The notes under the pieces were generated by a model. That model was not told the DNA's origin, searched no databases, and saw only the letters and a list, made by a program, of their open reading frames with translations. The position numbers and the translations under genes were made by a program. This document shows, piece by piece, positions 7,375 through 14,596 of a DNA stretch of 21,739 nucleotides. The first letter of the stretch is position 1. Each line of letters starts with the position of its first letter. Source of the stretch: Candidatus Omnitrophota bacterium (GTDB lineage: Bacteria; Omnitrophota; Gorgyraeia; JABMRG01). The DNA is taken from positions 1 to 21,739 of the forward strand of contig JABMRG010000152.1 in the NCBI GenBank assembly GCA_013202935.1, written 5' to 3'.

Positions 7375-8409
7375 ATGGGATTTAAAACTATTATATACAG
7401 AGACAACAAACTCAAGATAATAGACCAGAGGCAGCTACCCGGCAGGCTTATCCTTAAGCATTGCAATAATATAAAGGATATCTATAATAGTATAAAAACA
7501 TTAACTGTAAGAGGTGCGCCGGCAATAGGTGTATTTGCAGCATATGGAGTCTGTGTGGGATTAAGAACAACCAAGACACCTGATAGAGAAAAATTCTTTA
7601 AAGCGCTTTCTAAAATTATAAGTTATCTTAAGAAGAGCCGGCCTACAGCTGTTAACCTCTTCTGGGCGCTTGACAGGATGGAAGGGGTGGCTTATAAGAA
7701 TAAGGATAAGCCCACAAAAGAGATAAAGGGCATCCTTTTAAAAGAGGCTAAGCAGATAAATAGAGAAGATGAGATTATGTGCAAAAGAATAGGTATAAAT
7801 GGAGCAAAGCTTATAAGATCAGGCGATAACATACTTACCCACTGCAATGCAGGAGCACTTGCAACCTCAGGAGAAGGAACAGCGCTTTCAGTTATCTATG
7901 CGGCAAAAAAAAGGGGCAAAAGAGTAAGAGTCTATGCTGATGAGACAAGGCCACTCCTCCAGGGCGCACGCCTAAGTGCATGGGAACTTAAGCAGAAGGG
8001 CATAGATGTTACGTTAATATGTGATAATGTGGCAGCAACACTTATGAAACAGGGTAAGATCGACAAGATTATAGTAGGAGCTGACAGGATAGCTGCAAAT
8101 GGCGATGCAGCTAATAAGATAGGAACCTATGGAGTTGCTGTACTTGCAAAAGAACACAAGGTACCATTTTATATTGCTGCGCCAAGCTCTACCTTTGATT
8201 TTAGCCTAAAAAATGGCAGAGATATTCCGATAGAAGAAAGAGACCCTGATGAGGTAAAGAGTTTTGGCGGCCTTGATACCGCTCCAAAGAATATCAAAGT
8301 ATATAATCCTGCATTCGATGTTACTCCCAGTAATTTCATAAGCGCGATAATAACAGAAAAGGGCATACTTACTAAGCCTTATAGCAAATCATTAAAGAGT
8401 CTAAAGTGA
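7375..8409 (+). CDS. mtnA: S-methyl-5-thioribose-1-phosphate isomerase
   Basis: Converts 5-methylthioribose-1-phosphate to the ribulose form in methylthioadenosine/methionine salvage. It belongs to the eIF-2B alpha/beta/delta-like superfamily. Signatures are TVRGAPAIGVFAAYG near the N terminus, THCNAGALAT with catalytic C157, YADETRPLLQGARLSAWEL, and GADRIAANGD with catalytic D237; this Cys/Asp pair is at the spacing expected for MtnA and separates it from true eIF-2B subunits. PFYIAAPSSTFD and IPIEERDPDEV close the catalytic domain. I place the start at ATG 7375, preceded by GGAGA at 7366-7370, giving 344 residues. An upstream in-frame start at 7333 would lie inside the protease gene and adds 14 residues unlike the family. 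No other salvage gene (mtnB, mtnC, mtnD, mtnK) is in the window. Confidence 0.95.
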   Translation: MGFKTIIYRDNKLKIIDQRQLPGRLILKHCNNIKDIYNSIKTLTVRGAPAIGVFAAYGVCVGLRTTKTPDREKFFKALSKIISYLKKSRPTAVNLFWALDRMEGVAYKNKDKPTKEIKGILLKEAKQINREDEIMCKRIGINGAKLIRSGDNILTHCNAGALATSGEGTALSVIYAAKKRGKRVRVYADETRPLLQGARLSAWELKQKGIDVTLICDNVAATLMKQGKIDKIIVGADRIAANGDAANKIGTYGVAVLAKEHKVPFYIAAPSSTFDFSLKNGRDIPIEERDPDEVKSFGGLDTAPKNIKVYNPAFDVTPSNFISAIITEKGILTKPYSKSLKSLK

Positions 8410-9293
8410 AAACGAGGCTAAGCGATATAGGGGAGCTCGGGCTTATTAAAGAAATAAGCCGGAATACAAGACTTAGTCCGTCGGTAATAAAAGGCATAGG
8501 GGATGACTCCGCTGTTATTAAACATACAAAGGATAAGTATCTTCTCTACACAACCGACATGCTCATCGAGGATGTACATTTCAGGAAAGGGAAGGCATCT
8601 GCGCAGGCAATCGGGCATAAGGCATTAGCTGTTAATATAAGTGATATCGCAGCATGCGGCGGCCTACCAAGATGGGCAGTGATATCCGCAGGAGTACCAT
8701 CTAATTCAAGCTACAGATTTCTAAAAGATATATACAAAGGCATAAAGGGCCTGGCAGATAAGTTCAATATAGACATAGTAGGAGGTGATACCAACTTATC
8801 TAAAAAAATAATAATATCGATATCACTTATCGGAGAAGTAGAGAAAAGATTTCTTGTTCTGCGCCAAGGAGCAGAAAAGAAAGATATAATAGTCATAAGC
8901 GGTGCTATTAAGGATAAACCAGATGACCTTACGTTTGAACCAAGGCTTAAACAAGCCCGCATGCTTGTTAAAAATATAAAGATAAACTCTATGATAGATA
9001 TCTCTGATGGCCTCTTATCAGACCTTAACCATGTATTAGAAGCCAGCAGAAAAGGCGCTATTATATATGAGCCATTAATACCGCATAAGCCAGTATCGAC
9101 TCCTCTTATCAAGGCCTTAAACAGAGGAGAGCAATTTGAACTACTATTTACAGTGCCGCGCAGAGAGGTCAAAAAATTACCTCAGGGGTTTTATCCGATA
9201 GGGGAGATAACAGATAAAAAGAGTGGTATTATCTATGTTAACAAAAGAGGCAAAAGGGAAAAGATAGAGCCCGCAGGATATAGACACTTTTAA
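8406..9293 (+). CDS. thiL: Thiamine-monophosphate kinase
   Basis: Last step of thiamine diphosphate synthesis: ATP-dependent phosphorylation of thiamine monophosphate. The fold is that of the PurM/AIR synthase superfamily. Visible marks are GIGDDSAVI at about 30-38, TTDMLIEDVHF near 49-59, GHKALAVNISDIAACGG, IVGGDTN with D128, and DISDGLLSDLNHV in the second half. The start is GTG 8406, overlapping the mtnA stop as GTGA. At 295 residues it is about 25-30 shorter than the usual 320-330; the loss maps to the helix after VISGAI, where the family normally has a G-D-x-x-x-G-L stretch. The usual GGEDYEL motif reads RGEQFEL. Both changes are in otherwise clean sequence, so I take the gene as functional but divergent. 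The neighbours tsaE and tsaB match the thiL-ydiB-ydiC order of Bacillus. Confidence 0.88.
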   Translation: MKTRLSDIGELGLIKEISRNTRLSPSVIKGIGDDSAVIKHTKDKYLLYTTDMLIEDVHFRKGKASAQAIGHKALAVNISDIAACGGLPRWAVISAGVPSNSSYRFLKDIYKGIKGLADKFNIDIVGGDTNLSKKIIISISLIGEVEKRFLVLRQGAEKKDIIVISGAIKDKPDDLTFEPRLKQARMLVKNIKINSMIDISDGLLSDLNHVLEASRKGAIIYEPLIPHKPVSTPLIKALNRGEQFELLFTVPRREVKKLPQGFYPIGEITDKKSGIIYVNKRGKREKIEPAGYRHF

Positions 9294-9294
9294 G

Positions 9295-9750
9295 ATGATT
9301 ACAAAAACAACAGAAGAGACTAAAAGAATGGGTGAAAGGCTGGCTAAGCTATTTAAAGGCGGGGAGGTCATAGCACTTTCAGGAGAACTAGGTTCAGGAA
9401 AGACCACATTTACAAAAGGTATAGCAAGGGGGCTTGGGGTAAAAGACCCAGAATATGTTAACTCACCATCATTTGTTCTTATAAAAGAGTACAAGGGAAA
9501 ACTAAACCTATATCATTTTGATCTCTATAGGCTTGATAATCTGGGTGATATCGAATATATAGGAATCCAGGAGTACCTGGATGATAACGGGGTGGTTGTT
9601 ATAGAGTGGGCTGAGAAACTGCAATCCCTTTTGCCCAAGGAACATATCAAAATATCCATAAGTATAATGGGCAATAACAAAAGAAGGTTACAAGCACAAG
9701 GCCATGGAAAAGAATATGAGAATATTGTCAGCAGATACCTCAAGCCGTAA
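9295..9750 (+). CDS. tsaE: tRNA threonylcarbamoyladenosine biosynthesis ATPase TsaE
   Basis: Small ATPase of the bacterial TsaB-TsaD-TsaE complex, which transfers the threonylcarbamoyl group to A37 of ANN-decoding tRNAs (t6A). The P-loop GELGSGKTT is at residues 30-38, followed by the family-specific SPSFVLIKEY, HFDLYRL (F75-L80 region) and EWAEK (104-108). Length is 151 residues, as usual. The start is one base after the thiL stop, so the genes are co-translated. The 3' end overlaps tsaB by 35 bases. tsaD, the catalytic partner, is not in this window. Confidence 0.95.
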   Translation: MITKTTEETKRMGERLAKLFKGGEVIALSGELGSGKTTFTKGIARGLGVKDPEYVNSPSFVLIKEYKGKLNLYHFDLYRLDNLGDIEYIGIQEYLDDNGVVVIEWAEKLQSLLPKEHIKISISIMGNNKRRLQAQGHGKEYENIVSRYLKP

Positions 9751-10402
9751 ATTCAGTATAGCTTTACTCGAACGAGGCGTTCCTATCGACCAGTATGAAC
9801 CTATTTCTTTCAATAGGCACTCATCAGATCTTTTACCTGCAATAGATAAGCTGCTTAGTAGGAACTCATATAGTATAGAAGATGTAGATGCTTTTTGCAT
9901 AGGGCTAGGCCCAGGTTCTTTTACAGGCCTGCGAGTAGGTATAACTACCATGAGGGCACTTGCACTTTCTCTTAAAAAACCGATTGTAGGCATACCTAGT
10001 ATTGATGCGATAGCGCATAATCTGTCTGGATATAAGGGCTATGCGTCTGTTATTATAGATGCCAGGCAGGAGAAGGTCTATGCGAGGAGATACAGTTTCA
10101 GTGCTAAAAGAATAGAGCCAAAAGGAAGAATAGCCCTGCTAGGCATAGATGAGCTATTAAAGAATATAAAAGGCCCTACTATATTCCTGGGTGATGGCTT
10201 AGAGATATATAAGGATAGAATAATAGAGGAAAAGAAAGAACTAGCGGCCTTTGCCCAAGAATCAACGTACTATCCAAAAGCAGCTATTATTGGAAGGCTT
10301 GCGATAGAAAGGCTTAAAACAGGCAAGAGAGATAATGCTTTTAAGCTTTCACCTCTTTATATATACCCCAAGGAATGTCAGATAAAAAAACATAAGAGAT
10401 GA
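9716..10402 (+). CDS. tsaB: tRNA threonylcarbamoyladenosine biosynthesis protein TsaB
   Basis: ASKHA-fold partner that scaffolds TsaD and TsaE in t6A synthesis; it is thought to be non-catalytic. The N-terminal ILSADTSSRKFSIAL and the hallmark GLGPGSFTGLRVG (63-75), followed by RALALSLKKPIVGIPSIDA, identify it. I prefer ATG 9716, which gives the usual very short lead before the first beta-strand and has GGAAAAGA upstream; ATG 9704 would add four residues. Length is 228 residues. The gene begins inside tsaE and its stop overlaps alr as ATGA. The C-terminal half is less conserved, as in the family. Confidence 0.94.
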   Translation: MRILSADTSSRKFSIALLERGVPIDQYEPISFNRHSSDLLPAIDKLLSRNSYSIEDVDAFCIGLGPGSFTGLRVGITTMRALALSLKKPIVGIPSIDAIAHNLSGYKGYASVIIDARQEKVYARRYSFSAKRIEPKGRIALLGIDELLKNIKGPTIFLGDGLEIYKDRIIEEKKELAAFAQESTYYPKAAIIGRLAIERLKTGKRDNAFKLSPLYIYPKECQIKKHKR

Positions 10403-11532
10403 AAAAATCACAAAATAGATACTTTCGCCCAACGTATGCAAGAATAGACCTTAGTTGCATAAGGTATAATCTTTCGCAGATAAGAAAAAAGCTCGATAAG
10501 AATACCAAGGTTCTGGTAGCTGTCAAGGCAGATGCCTATGGCCACGGCATAATAGAGGTCTCTAACGCCCTGGTAAAATCGGGTTTAGATTATCTGGGTG
10601 TTGCCACAGCAGATGAGGCTTTAACGTTAAGAAGGGGAGGCATTAAGGTTCCTATCCTGATAATGTCTTGCCTGCTTCCTGATGAGGTAGAGGCTATAAT
10701 CAAGAATAATATAACCCAGACAGTGGCTGACATAAAACTGGCTTCTTGTATAAACCGTTGTGCAGCCAGGTTAAAGAAAAGAGCAAGGGTTCATATAAAG
10801 ATAGATATCGGCATGGGAAGAATAGGTATATGGCATACAGAGGCGCTTAAGCTTATCAAACAATTGAAAAATTTAAAAAACATAGAATTGGAGGGTATAT
10901 TTACTCACCTTCCGAATGCAGATGAGGATGAGGTATTGACCAAGAGGCAGATAAGCGACTTCTCTTTATTGATAGATGAACTTCAAACCTCTGGCATTAC
11001 AATAAAGTATAGGCATATGGCTAACAGCATAGCCTTATTAGATTATAAGGATTCGCATATGAATCTAGTAAGGCCAGGGTTGATAGTATATGGCCTTTAT
11101 CCTCTGAAATCTGATTTTAGAAGAAAGATTAAACTAAGGCCTGCTTTAAGCCTAAAGACCAAGATCGTATTTATCAAAGATGTTCCTGCTGGAAGGAAGA
11201 TAAGTTACGGAGGTACTTATACGATAAAGTACCCTACAAGAATAGCGACTATACCTATAGGTTATGGAGACGGCCTTAATAGAAGGATTTCTAATAGAGG
11301 AGAAGTATTAATTAGAGGTAAGAGAGCCCCGATATTAGGCGCAGTATGTATGGATCAGATTATGGTAGATTGTGGAAAGATAGCTGATGCAAAAGTTGGC
11401 GATGAGGTAGTCTTGATAGGAAGACAAAAAAAACATGAGATAAGAGTAGAAGAGATAGCAGGCCTTTGCGAAACGATACCATATGAGGTTGTATGCTGGA
11501 TAAGCAAAAGGGTACCACGCGTATATAAATAA
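10399..11532 (+). CDS. alr: Alanine racemase
   Basis: PLP enzyme interconverting L- and D-alanine for peptidoglycan. The PLP lysine is K43 in VKADAYGHG, and the opposite catalytic tyrosine is Y270 in ISYGGTY. Other family blocks are HIKIDIGMGRIG, EGIFTHLPNADE, RPGLIVYGLYP, IPIGYGDGLNR and LGAVCMDQIMVD. The length of 377 is normal. The first residues (YARIDLSCIRYNL) are the usual start of the barrel domain, so ATG 10399, overlapping the tsaB stop, is well supported. It is the last gene of the tatD-to-alr block; downstream there is no strong intrinsic terminator, only a weak AT-only dyad over the stop codon. Confidence 0.96.
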   Translation: MKKSQNRYFRPTYARIDLSCIRYNLSQIRKKLDKNTKVLVAVKADAYGHGIIEVSNALVKSGLDYLGVATADEALTLRRGGIKVPILIMSCLLPDEVEAIIKNNITQTVADIKLASCINRCAARLKKRARVHIKIDIGMGRIGIWHTEALKLIKQLKNLKNIELEGIFTHLPNADEDEVLTKRQISDFSLLIDELQTSGITIKYRHMANSIALLDYKDSHMNLVRPGLIVYGLYPLKSDFRRKIKLRPALSLKTKIVFIKDVPAGRKISYGGTYTIKYPTRIATIPIGYGDGLNRRISNRGEVLIRGKRAPILGAVCMDQIMVDCGKIADAKVGDEVVLIGRQKKHEIRVEEIAGLCETIPYEVVCWISKRVPRVYK

Positions 11533-11610
11533 AAAAATGAGTTTTTTATAAATAGTCGATTTTACGAGATTTAACGAGAATTTAAGAGATTTATGCCTTT
11601 TTCTTCCTGA

Positions 11611-11643
11611 AATACCCCAATAATTACCCTTGACCAATACCCC
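11611..11643. repeat. Direct repeats AATACCCC, 25 bp apart, around the -35 region
   Basis: AATACCCC occurs at 11611-11618 and again at 11636-11643. The second copy lies in the spacer between the -35 and -10 boxes of the promoter described next, and the first lies about 20 bp upstream of the -35. The placement could suit an operator, perhaps for the small HTH protein encoded just downstream, but the repeats are short and the role is a guess. Confidence 0.35.
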
Positions 11644-11658
11644 CATATACTATATACT
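11630..11658 (+). promoter_or_regulatory. Sigma-70-type promoter for the HTH-pilus operon
   Basis: TTGACC at 11630-11635, a 17-bp spacer, then TATACT at 11653-11658 (5 of 6 matches in each box). The predicted transcript would start near 11665, about 50 bases before the HTH start codon. It is the only good promoter in the 185-bp gap between alr and the HTH gene, and it faces the pilus cluster. Just after the -10 there are two similar 10-mers (ATCAAAATGT at 11662-11671, ATCAAAGTAT at 11672-11681) that could also be protein-binding sites. Confidence 0.65.
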
Positions 11659-11717
11659 TCCATCAAAATGTATCAAAGTATACCAGATACTACCTAGTCT
11701 AATTACGGAGGATAAGC

Positions 11718-11906
11718 ATGAAGGCTGAGAGGTACTATTCAGCCAATGAGGTTGCCAGGCTTTTAAGTATTTCGAAACAAACCCTGGTACGATATGAGTC
11801 CAAGGGGGTATTCCCTAAGGCAAGGCGCAACAATGTCAATGGTTGGCGCGAGTATACTATTAATGAGATAAACCATTTAAGAAAGATTATGGGCAGGGCA
11901 ACCTGA
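11718..11906 (+). CDS. Small MerR-like helix-turn-helix DNA-binding protein
   Basis: A 62-residue protein made of little more than one winged helix-turn-helix of the MerR/excisionase-like (HTH_17) type. YYSANEVARLLSISKQTLVRYESKG is the helix-turn-helix, and the wing follows with WREYTINEINHLRKI. There is no effector-binding or dimerisation helix, unlike full MerR regulators of about 110-140 residues. A strong Shine-Dalgarno GGAGGA sits 5 bases before ATG 11718. It is the first gene after the promoter at 11630-11658 and ends 29 bases before pilM, so it is co-transcribed with the pilus genes and is a candidate auto-regulator of the operon. The target site is not known. A phage-type excisionase is a possible alternative from the fold alone, but nothing phage-like surrounds it. 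Confidence 0.85.
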   Translation: MKAERYYSANEVARLLSISKQTLVRYESKGVFPKARRNNVNGWREYTINEINHLRKIMGRAT

Positions 11907-11935
11907 TGGCTGCCGCCTATTGGAAGAGATAAGAT

Positions 11936-13552
11936 ATGGCAAAAAGTTCAGTAGGTATATATATATCACCAAAATATATAGATATAGTTGAGTTGAGCGG
12001 TTCTATGCATACTCCACATCTGTTAAATTTTATTCGCCAAGATATCCCACCTGCTGCTATGCAGGAGATACCCGTTTCTTCCCAGGAAGAACAGTCGCAA
12101 GAAGCAGAAGAAAACCAGGATAAGAGGGATCAGGGCACATTATCTCTTATGGTAAAAGAAGGCTTTAGTCAGCTGAAGACTCAAGCACAGGGAGTTTATA
12201 CTGTGCTTTCTCTAAGCGATGCTATGATACGCTATTTTGATATGCCTTTTCTGCCAAAATCAGAGCAGGAACAGGCCGTAAAGTTTGAATCGAAGAAGTA
12301 TATACCATTTAAGTTAGAAGATATAGTAAGCGATTTCAAGACACTCTCTGCATCAAGAGAGAAGAAGTCCATGAATGTATTCTTTATCGCCGCTACCAAA
12401 CAACGGCTACAATCCCATGTGACGCTATTTAAGAATGCAGGTTCCGACACTCTTGGTATAGATATTATACCATTTTCGCTTATGCGGATGCTTATCTTGA
12501 GTAAGAAAGTCCAGCCGAAAGAGAGCGTAGCCGTACTCTATCTTGACAATGATAAAGAATCCGCCTCTATACATATGATGGAGATGGGCATGCCTTTCTT
12601 AAGCCGCGATCTTAAGATAAGCAATGATGATAAAGAGGCATTCTTTGAGAAGCTGGCGAGCGAGATACGGGTATCTATAGACTATTACCGCAGGCAGAGG
12701 CCGCATGCTGAAGTTTCGAAGATTGTTGTTTGCGGTGAACATATATTCGCAGGCCTAGATGCGTACATAGCTGATGAGCTAAAGATTATAACAGAAACAT
12801 TGACACAGTTTGAGAGCTTGAGGGCCGGAGAGAAGGCAGATCCCTCAGCTGTAATTGCTATCGGCACAGCGCTTGGTGGGCTTGGTAAGTCCAACTATAG
12901 CGTGAATCTTTCACCCTCTGCAGCTGCTACCAAGAGGAAAAGGACTGCTAGTATGCTTGTTATCGAGGCCATAGCAGCGTTAGCTATAATTACAGCAGTT
13001 TTTCTGTTTAATAGCCTTCGAGTAGCTGGTGTATATAATGAACTGAAGGTTATAGAGGAAGAAGGAATCTCTCTTCCAGAAGAGACCGCAGGCATAGATG
13101 CTCAGCTGCTTACTGAACTAAAAGAAAAACGCCTGGAGTATATAGCATCCTTACAGGTTATTGTAGATGACAGGATACCATGGGCACAAAAGCTCTCTCA
13201 GATTGCAGGTGCTCTTAGCGAAGGGGTGTGGATAAAAAAGCTTCTATTACTTGAGCAGCTTATACAGAGGAAGGAAGAGTTATCCTCTGCATGGGCGCGT
13301 ACCATATCTCTGGAGGGAAGCTCATTTTTGGCGCAGGCTGATAGAGAGACAGATGCTATCAATAAGTTCTTTAAGGCCTTAAAAGATGATAAAGGCTTTA
13401 TGAAGGATTTCGATGATATAGAACTCGGTTCTGTAGGGAAAGACAAGATTAGCGATAATTGGGTTACCTCATTTAAGATATTAGTGCATAAAGATCAGAA
13501 ATTAACTTCAGATACTGATAGAACAGGAAGATCCAGATGGCAAAGAAGATAA
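11936..13552 (+). CDS. PilM-PilN fusion protein (GspL-like), type IV pilus/type II secretion assembly
   Basis: This 538-residue protein combines two usually separate parts of the inner-membrane alignment complex. Residues 1 to about 315 form an actin-like ATPase domain as in PilM (GIYISPKYIDIVEL at the start, AVLYLDND in the middle, IVVCGEHIFAGLDAYI near its end). Next comes VNLSP at 323-327, resembling the NLLP motif with which a free PilN tail docks on PilM. Then follow a basic patch KRKR (333-336), one membrane segment at about 340-358, and a periplasmic part with a coiled stretch and a ferredoxin-like PilN fold (GALSEGVWIKKLLLL ... ISLEGSSFLAQ). GspL of type II systems has the same overall plan. 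A Glu/Gln-rich linker lies at about 47-65, inside the first domain. It overlaps the PilO-like gene by 16 bases. Confidence 0.85.
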   Translation: MAKSSVGIYISPKYIDIVELSGSMHTPHLLNFIRQDIPPAAMQEIPVSSQEEQSQEAEENQDKRDQGTLSLMVKEGFSQLKTQAQGVYTVLSLSDAMIRYFDMPFLPKSEQEQAVKFESKKYIPFKLEDIVSDFKTLSASREKKSMNVFFIAATKQRLQSHVTLFKNAGSDTLGIDIIPFSLMRMLILSKKVQPKESVAVLYLDNDKESASIHMMEMGMPFLSRDLKISNDDKEAFFEKLASEIRVSIDYYRRQRPHAEVSKIVVCGEHIFAGLDAYIADELKIITETLTQFESLRAGEKADPSAVIAIGTALGGLGKSNYSVNLSPSAAATKRKRTASMLVIEAIAALAIITAVFLFNSLRVAGVYNELKVIEEEGISLPEETAGIDAQLLTELKEKRLEYIASLQVIVDDRIPWAQKLSQIAGALSEGVWIKKLLLLEQLIQRKEELSSAWARTISLEGSSFLAQADRETDAINKFFKALKDDKGFMKDFDDIELGSVGKDKISDNWVTSFKILVHKDQKLTSDTDRTGRSRWQRR

Positions 13553-14112
13553 ACATAAATCTCGATGAGCATACGAAAGTATTTATTTTCGCAGGAGCGA
13601 TAGCACTGCTTACATTAATAATATCATATTATATAGTAAGGGTTCATCATGTGAAGACTAAGGGTATACATTCAAAAATTGCTGAGGCTAAAAGAGCGCT
13701 TGTTATAAGAAAAGATATTGCCACGATAGACGAGGTAAAAAAAGAGTATGAAGAGCGCCTCTATAAAAAGCTTGATAGGACAGATTTAAGGAATACTATC
13801 TCTACGCTAGCCAGGGAATCAGGAGTCGATATTATATCTATACAGCCTGTCAACCCGCAGGCAGTAGCGGGTTTATCGAAACTATCTTTTAAAGCAAGAT
13901 TGAAAGCGAGCTATAATCAGATAGGTAACTTTGTTGCAAAGATTGAATCGTATCCTTTGCTTACTAAGATAGAGAACCTTACAGTAGAGAGTATGAGTGC
14001 CTCAGACAATTATAGTGGCCGTAGTGACATTGAGAAAGAGGACCTATTGAAAAAAGATGCACGGGCCAATGTTTCTGTTACAGTAAGTGCTTACTCAATA
14101 GCATCTAAATAG
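13537..14112 (+). CDS. PilO-like (GspM-like) pilus assembly protein
   Basis: A 191-residue bitopic inner-membrane protein: a short cytoplasmic tail, one membrane segment at about 17-35, a charged coiled-coil stretch (about 40-80) and a small periplasmic ferredoxin-like domain (DLRNTISTLARESGVDIISIQP, then YNQIGNFVAKIESYPLLTKIENLTVE). That layout and the pattern around IGNFVAKIESYP are typical of PilO, which pairs with PilN. Sequence conservation in this family is low, so position between PilMN and the PilP-like gene carries weight. ATG 13537 lies inside the upstream gene, and the stop is 9 bases before the next start. Confidence 0.8.
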   Translation: MAKKININLDEHTKVFIFAGAIALLTLIISYYIVRVHHVKTKGIHSKIAEAKRALVIRKDIATIDEVKKEYEERLYKKLDRTDLRNTISTLARESGVDIISIQPVNPQAVAGLSKLSFKARLKASYNQIGNFVAKIESYPLLTKIENLTVESMSASDNYSGRSDIEKEDLLKKDARANVSVTVSAYSIASK

Positions 14113-14121
14113 AATAAGATT

Positions 14122-14574
14122 ATGGATAAAAAGAAGAGAGAGCAGGTCATACTGGTTGTGCTTATACCTTTATTTTTGATGAGCCTTCTTTTTATGCGTT
14201 CACAGAAGAAGCCATCAGGAGAAGCGACTGAAACTGCTATATCAGAGGTAGAACCAGATCAGAGCCTCGATAATTTAAAGAGGCTGGCAAAAGTATCAGA
14301 GGTTATGTATAAGGCAGGCTCCAGAGATCCTCTAAAAGACCTGCTACTGCTTTATCTATATAAAGAACCCATAAAAAAACCTGATAAGATACTTCCACTT
14401 CCTAGCCTTACTATCTCAGGCCTGATATGGAATACAGATATGCCCCAGGCCATCATAAACGGTAAGGTTACGAAGGTCGGGGATACGATAGAAGGTGTAA
14501 AGCTTATTGCGGTTGCCAAGGAAGGTATAACCGTAGAATATTCTGGTGAAAAAGTTATTATACCCAAAAAGTAA
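14122..14574 (+). CDS. PilP/GspC-like periplasmic linker protein
   Basis: A 150-residue protein with one N-terminal membrane segment (about 8-25, charged DKKKREQ before it), a flexible linker rich in Glu, Ser and Pro, the short motif SRDPL, and a small beta-rich domain (LTISGLIWNTDMPQAIING, KVGDTIEGVKLIAV, GEKVIIP). This matches the homology-region domain of PilP and GspC, which joins the inner-membrane complex to the secretin. PilP proteins are often lipoproteins; no lipobox cysteine is seen, so anchoring is by the membrane segment, more as in GspC. It stands directly before the secretin gene. The family call relies partly on context. Confidence 0.75.
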   Translation: MDKKKREQVILVVLIPLFLMSLLFMRSQKKPSGEATETAISEVEPDQSLDNLKRLAKVSEVMYKAGSRDPLKDLLLLYLYKEPIKKPDKILPLPSLTISGLIWNTDMPQAIINGKVTKVGDTIEGVKLIAVAKEGITVEYSGEKVIIPKK

Positions 14575-14596
14575 GTATATAGGGAGGAAGAATAAG

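Noticed and set aside
11529..11549. Possible terminator after alr (run of A, short loop, run of T over the stop codon)
   Set aside because: The dyad is only 8 bp, purely A/T, and is not followed by a separate T-run. It overlaps the alr stop and would be very weak.
14546..14596. Longer secretin start overlapping the PilP-like gene
   Set aside because: It would put 17 basic residues before a clean signal peptide; ATG 14597 has a GGGAGG ribosome site at suitable distance.
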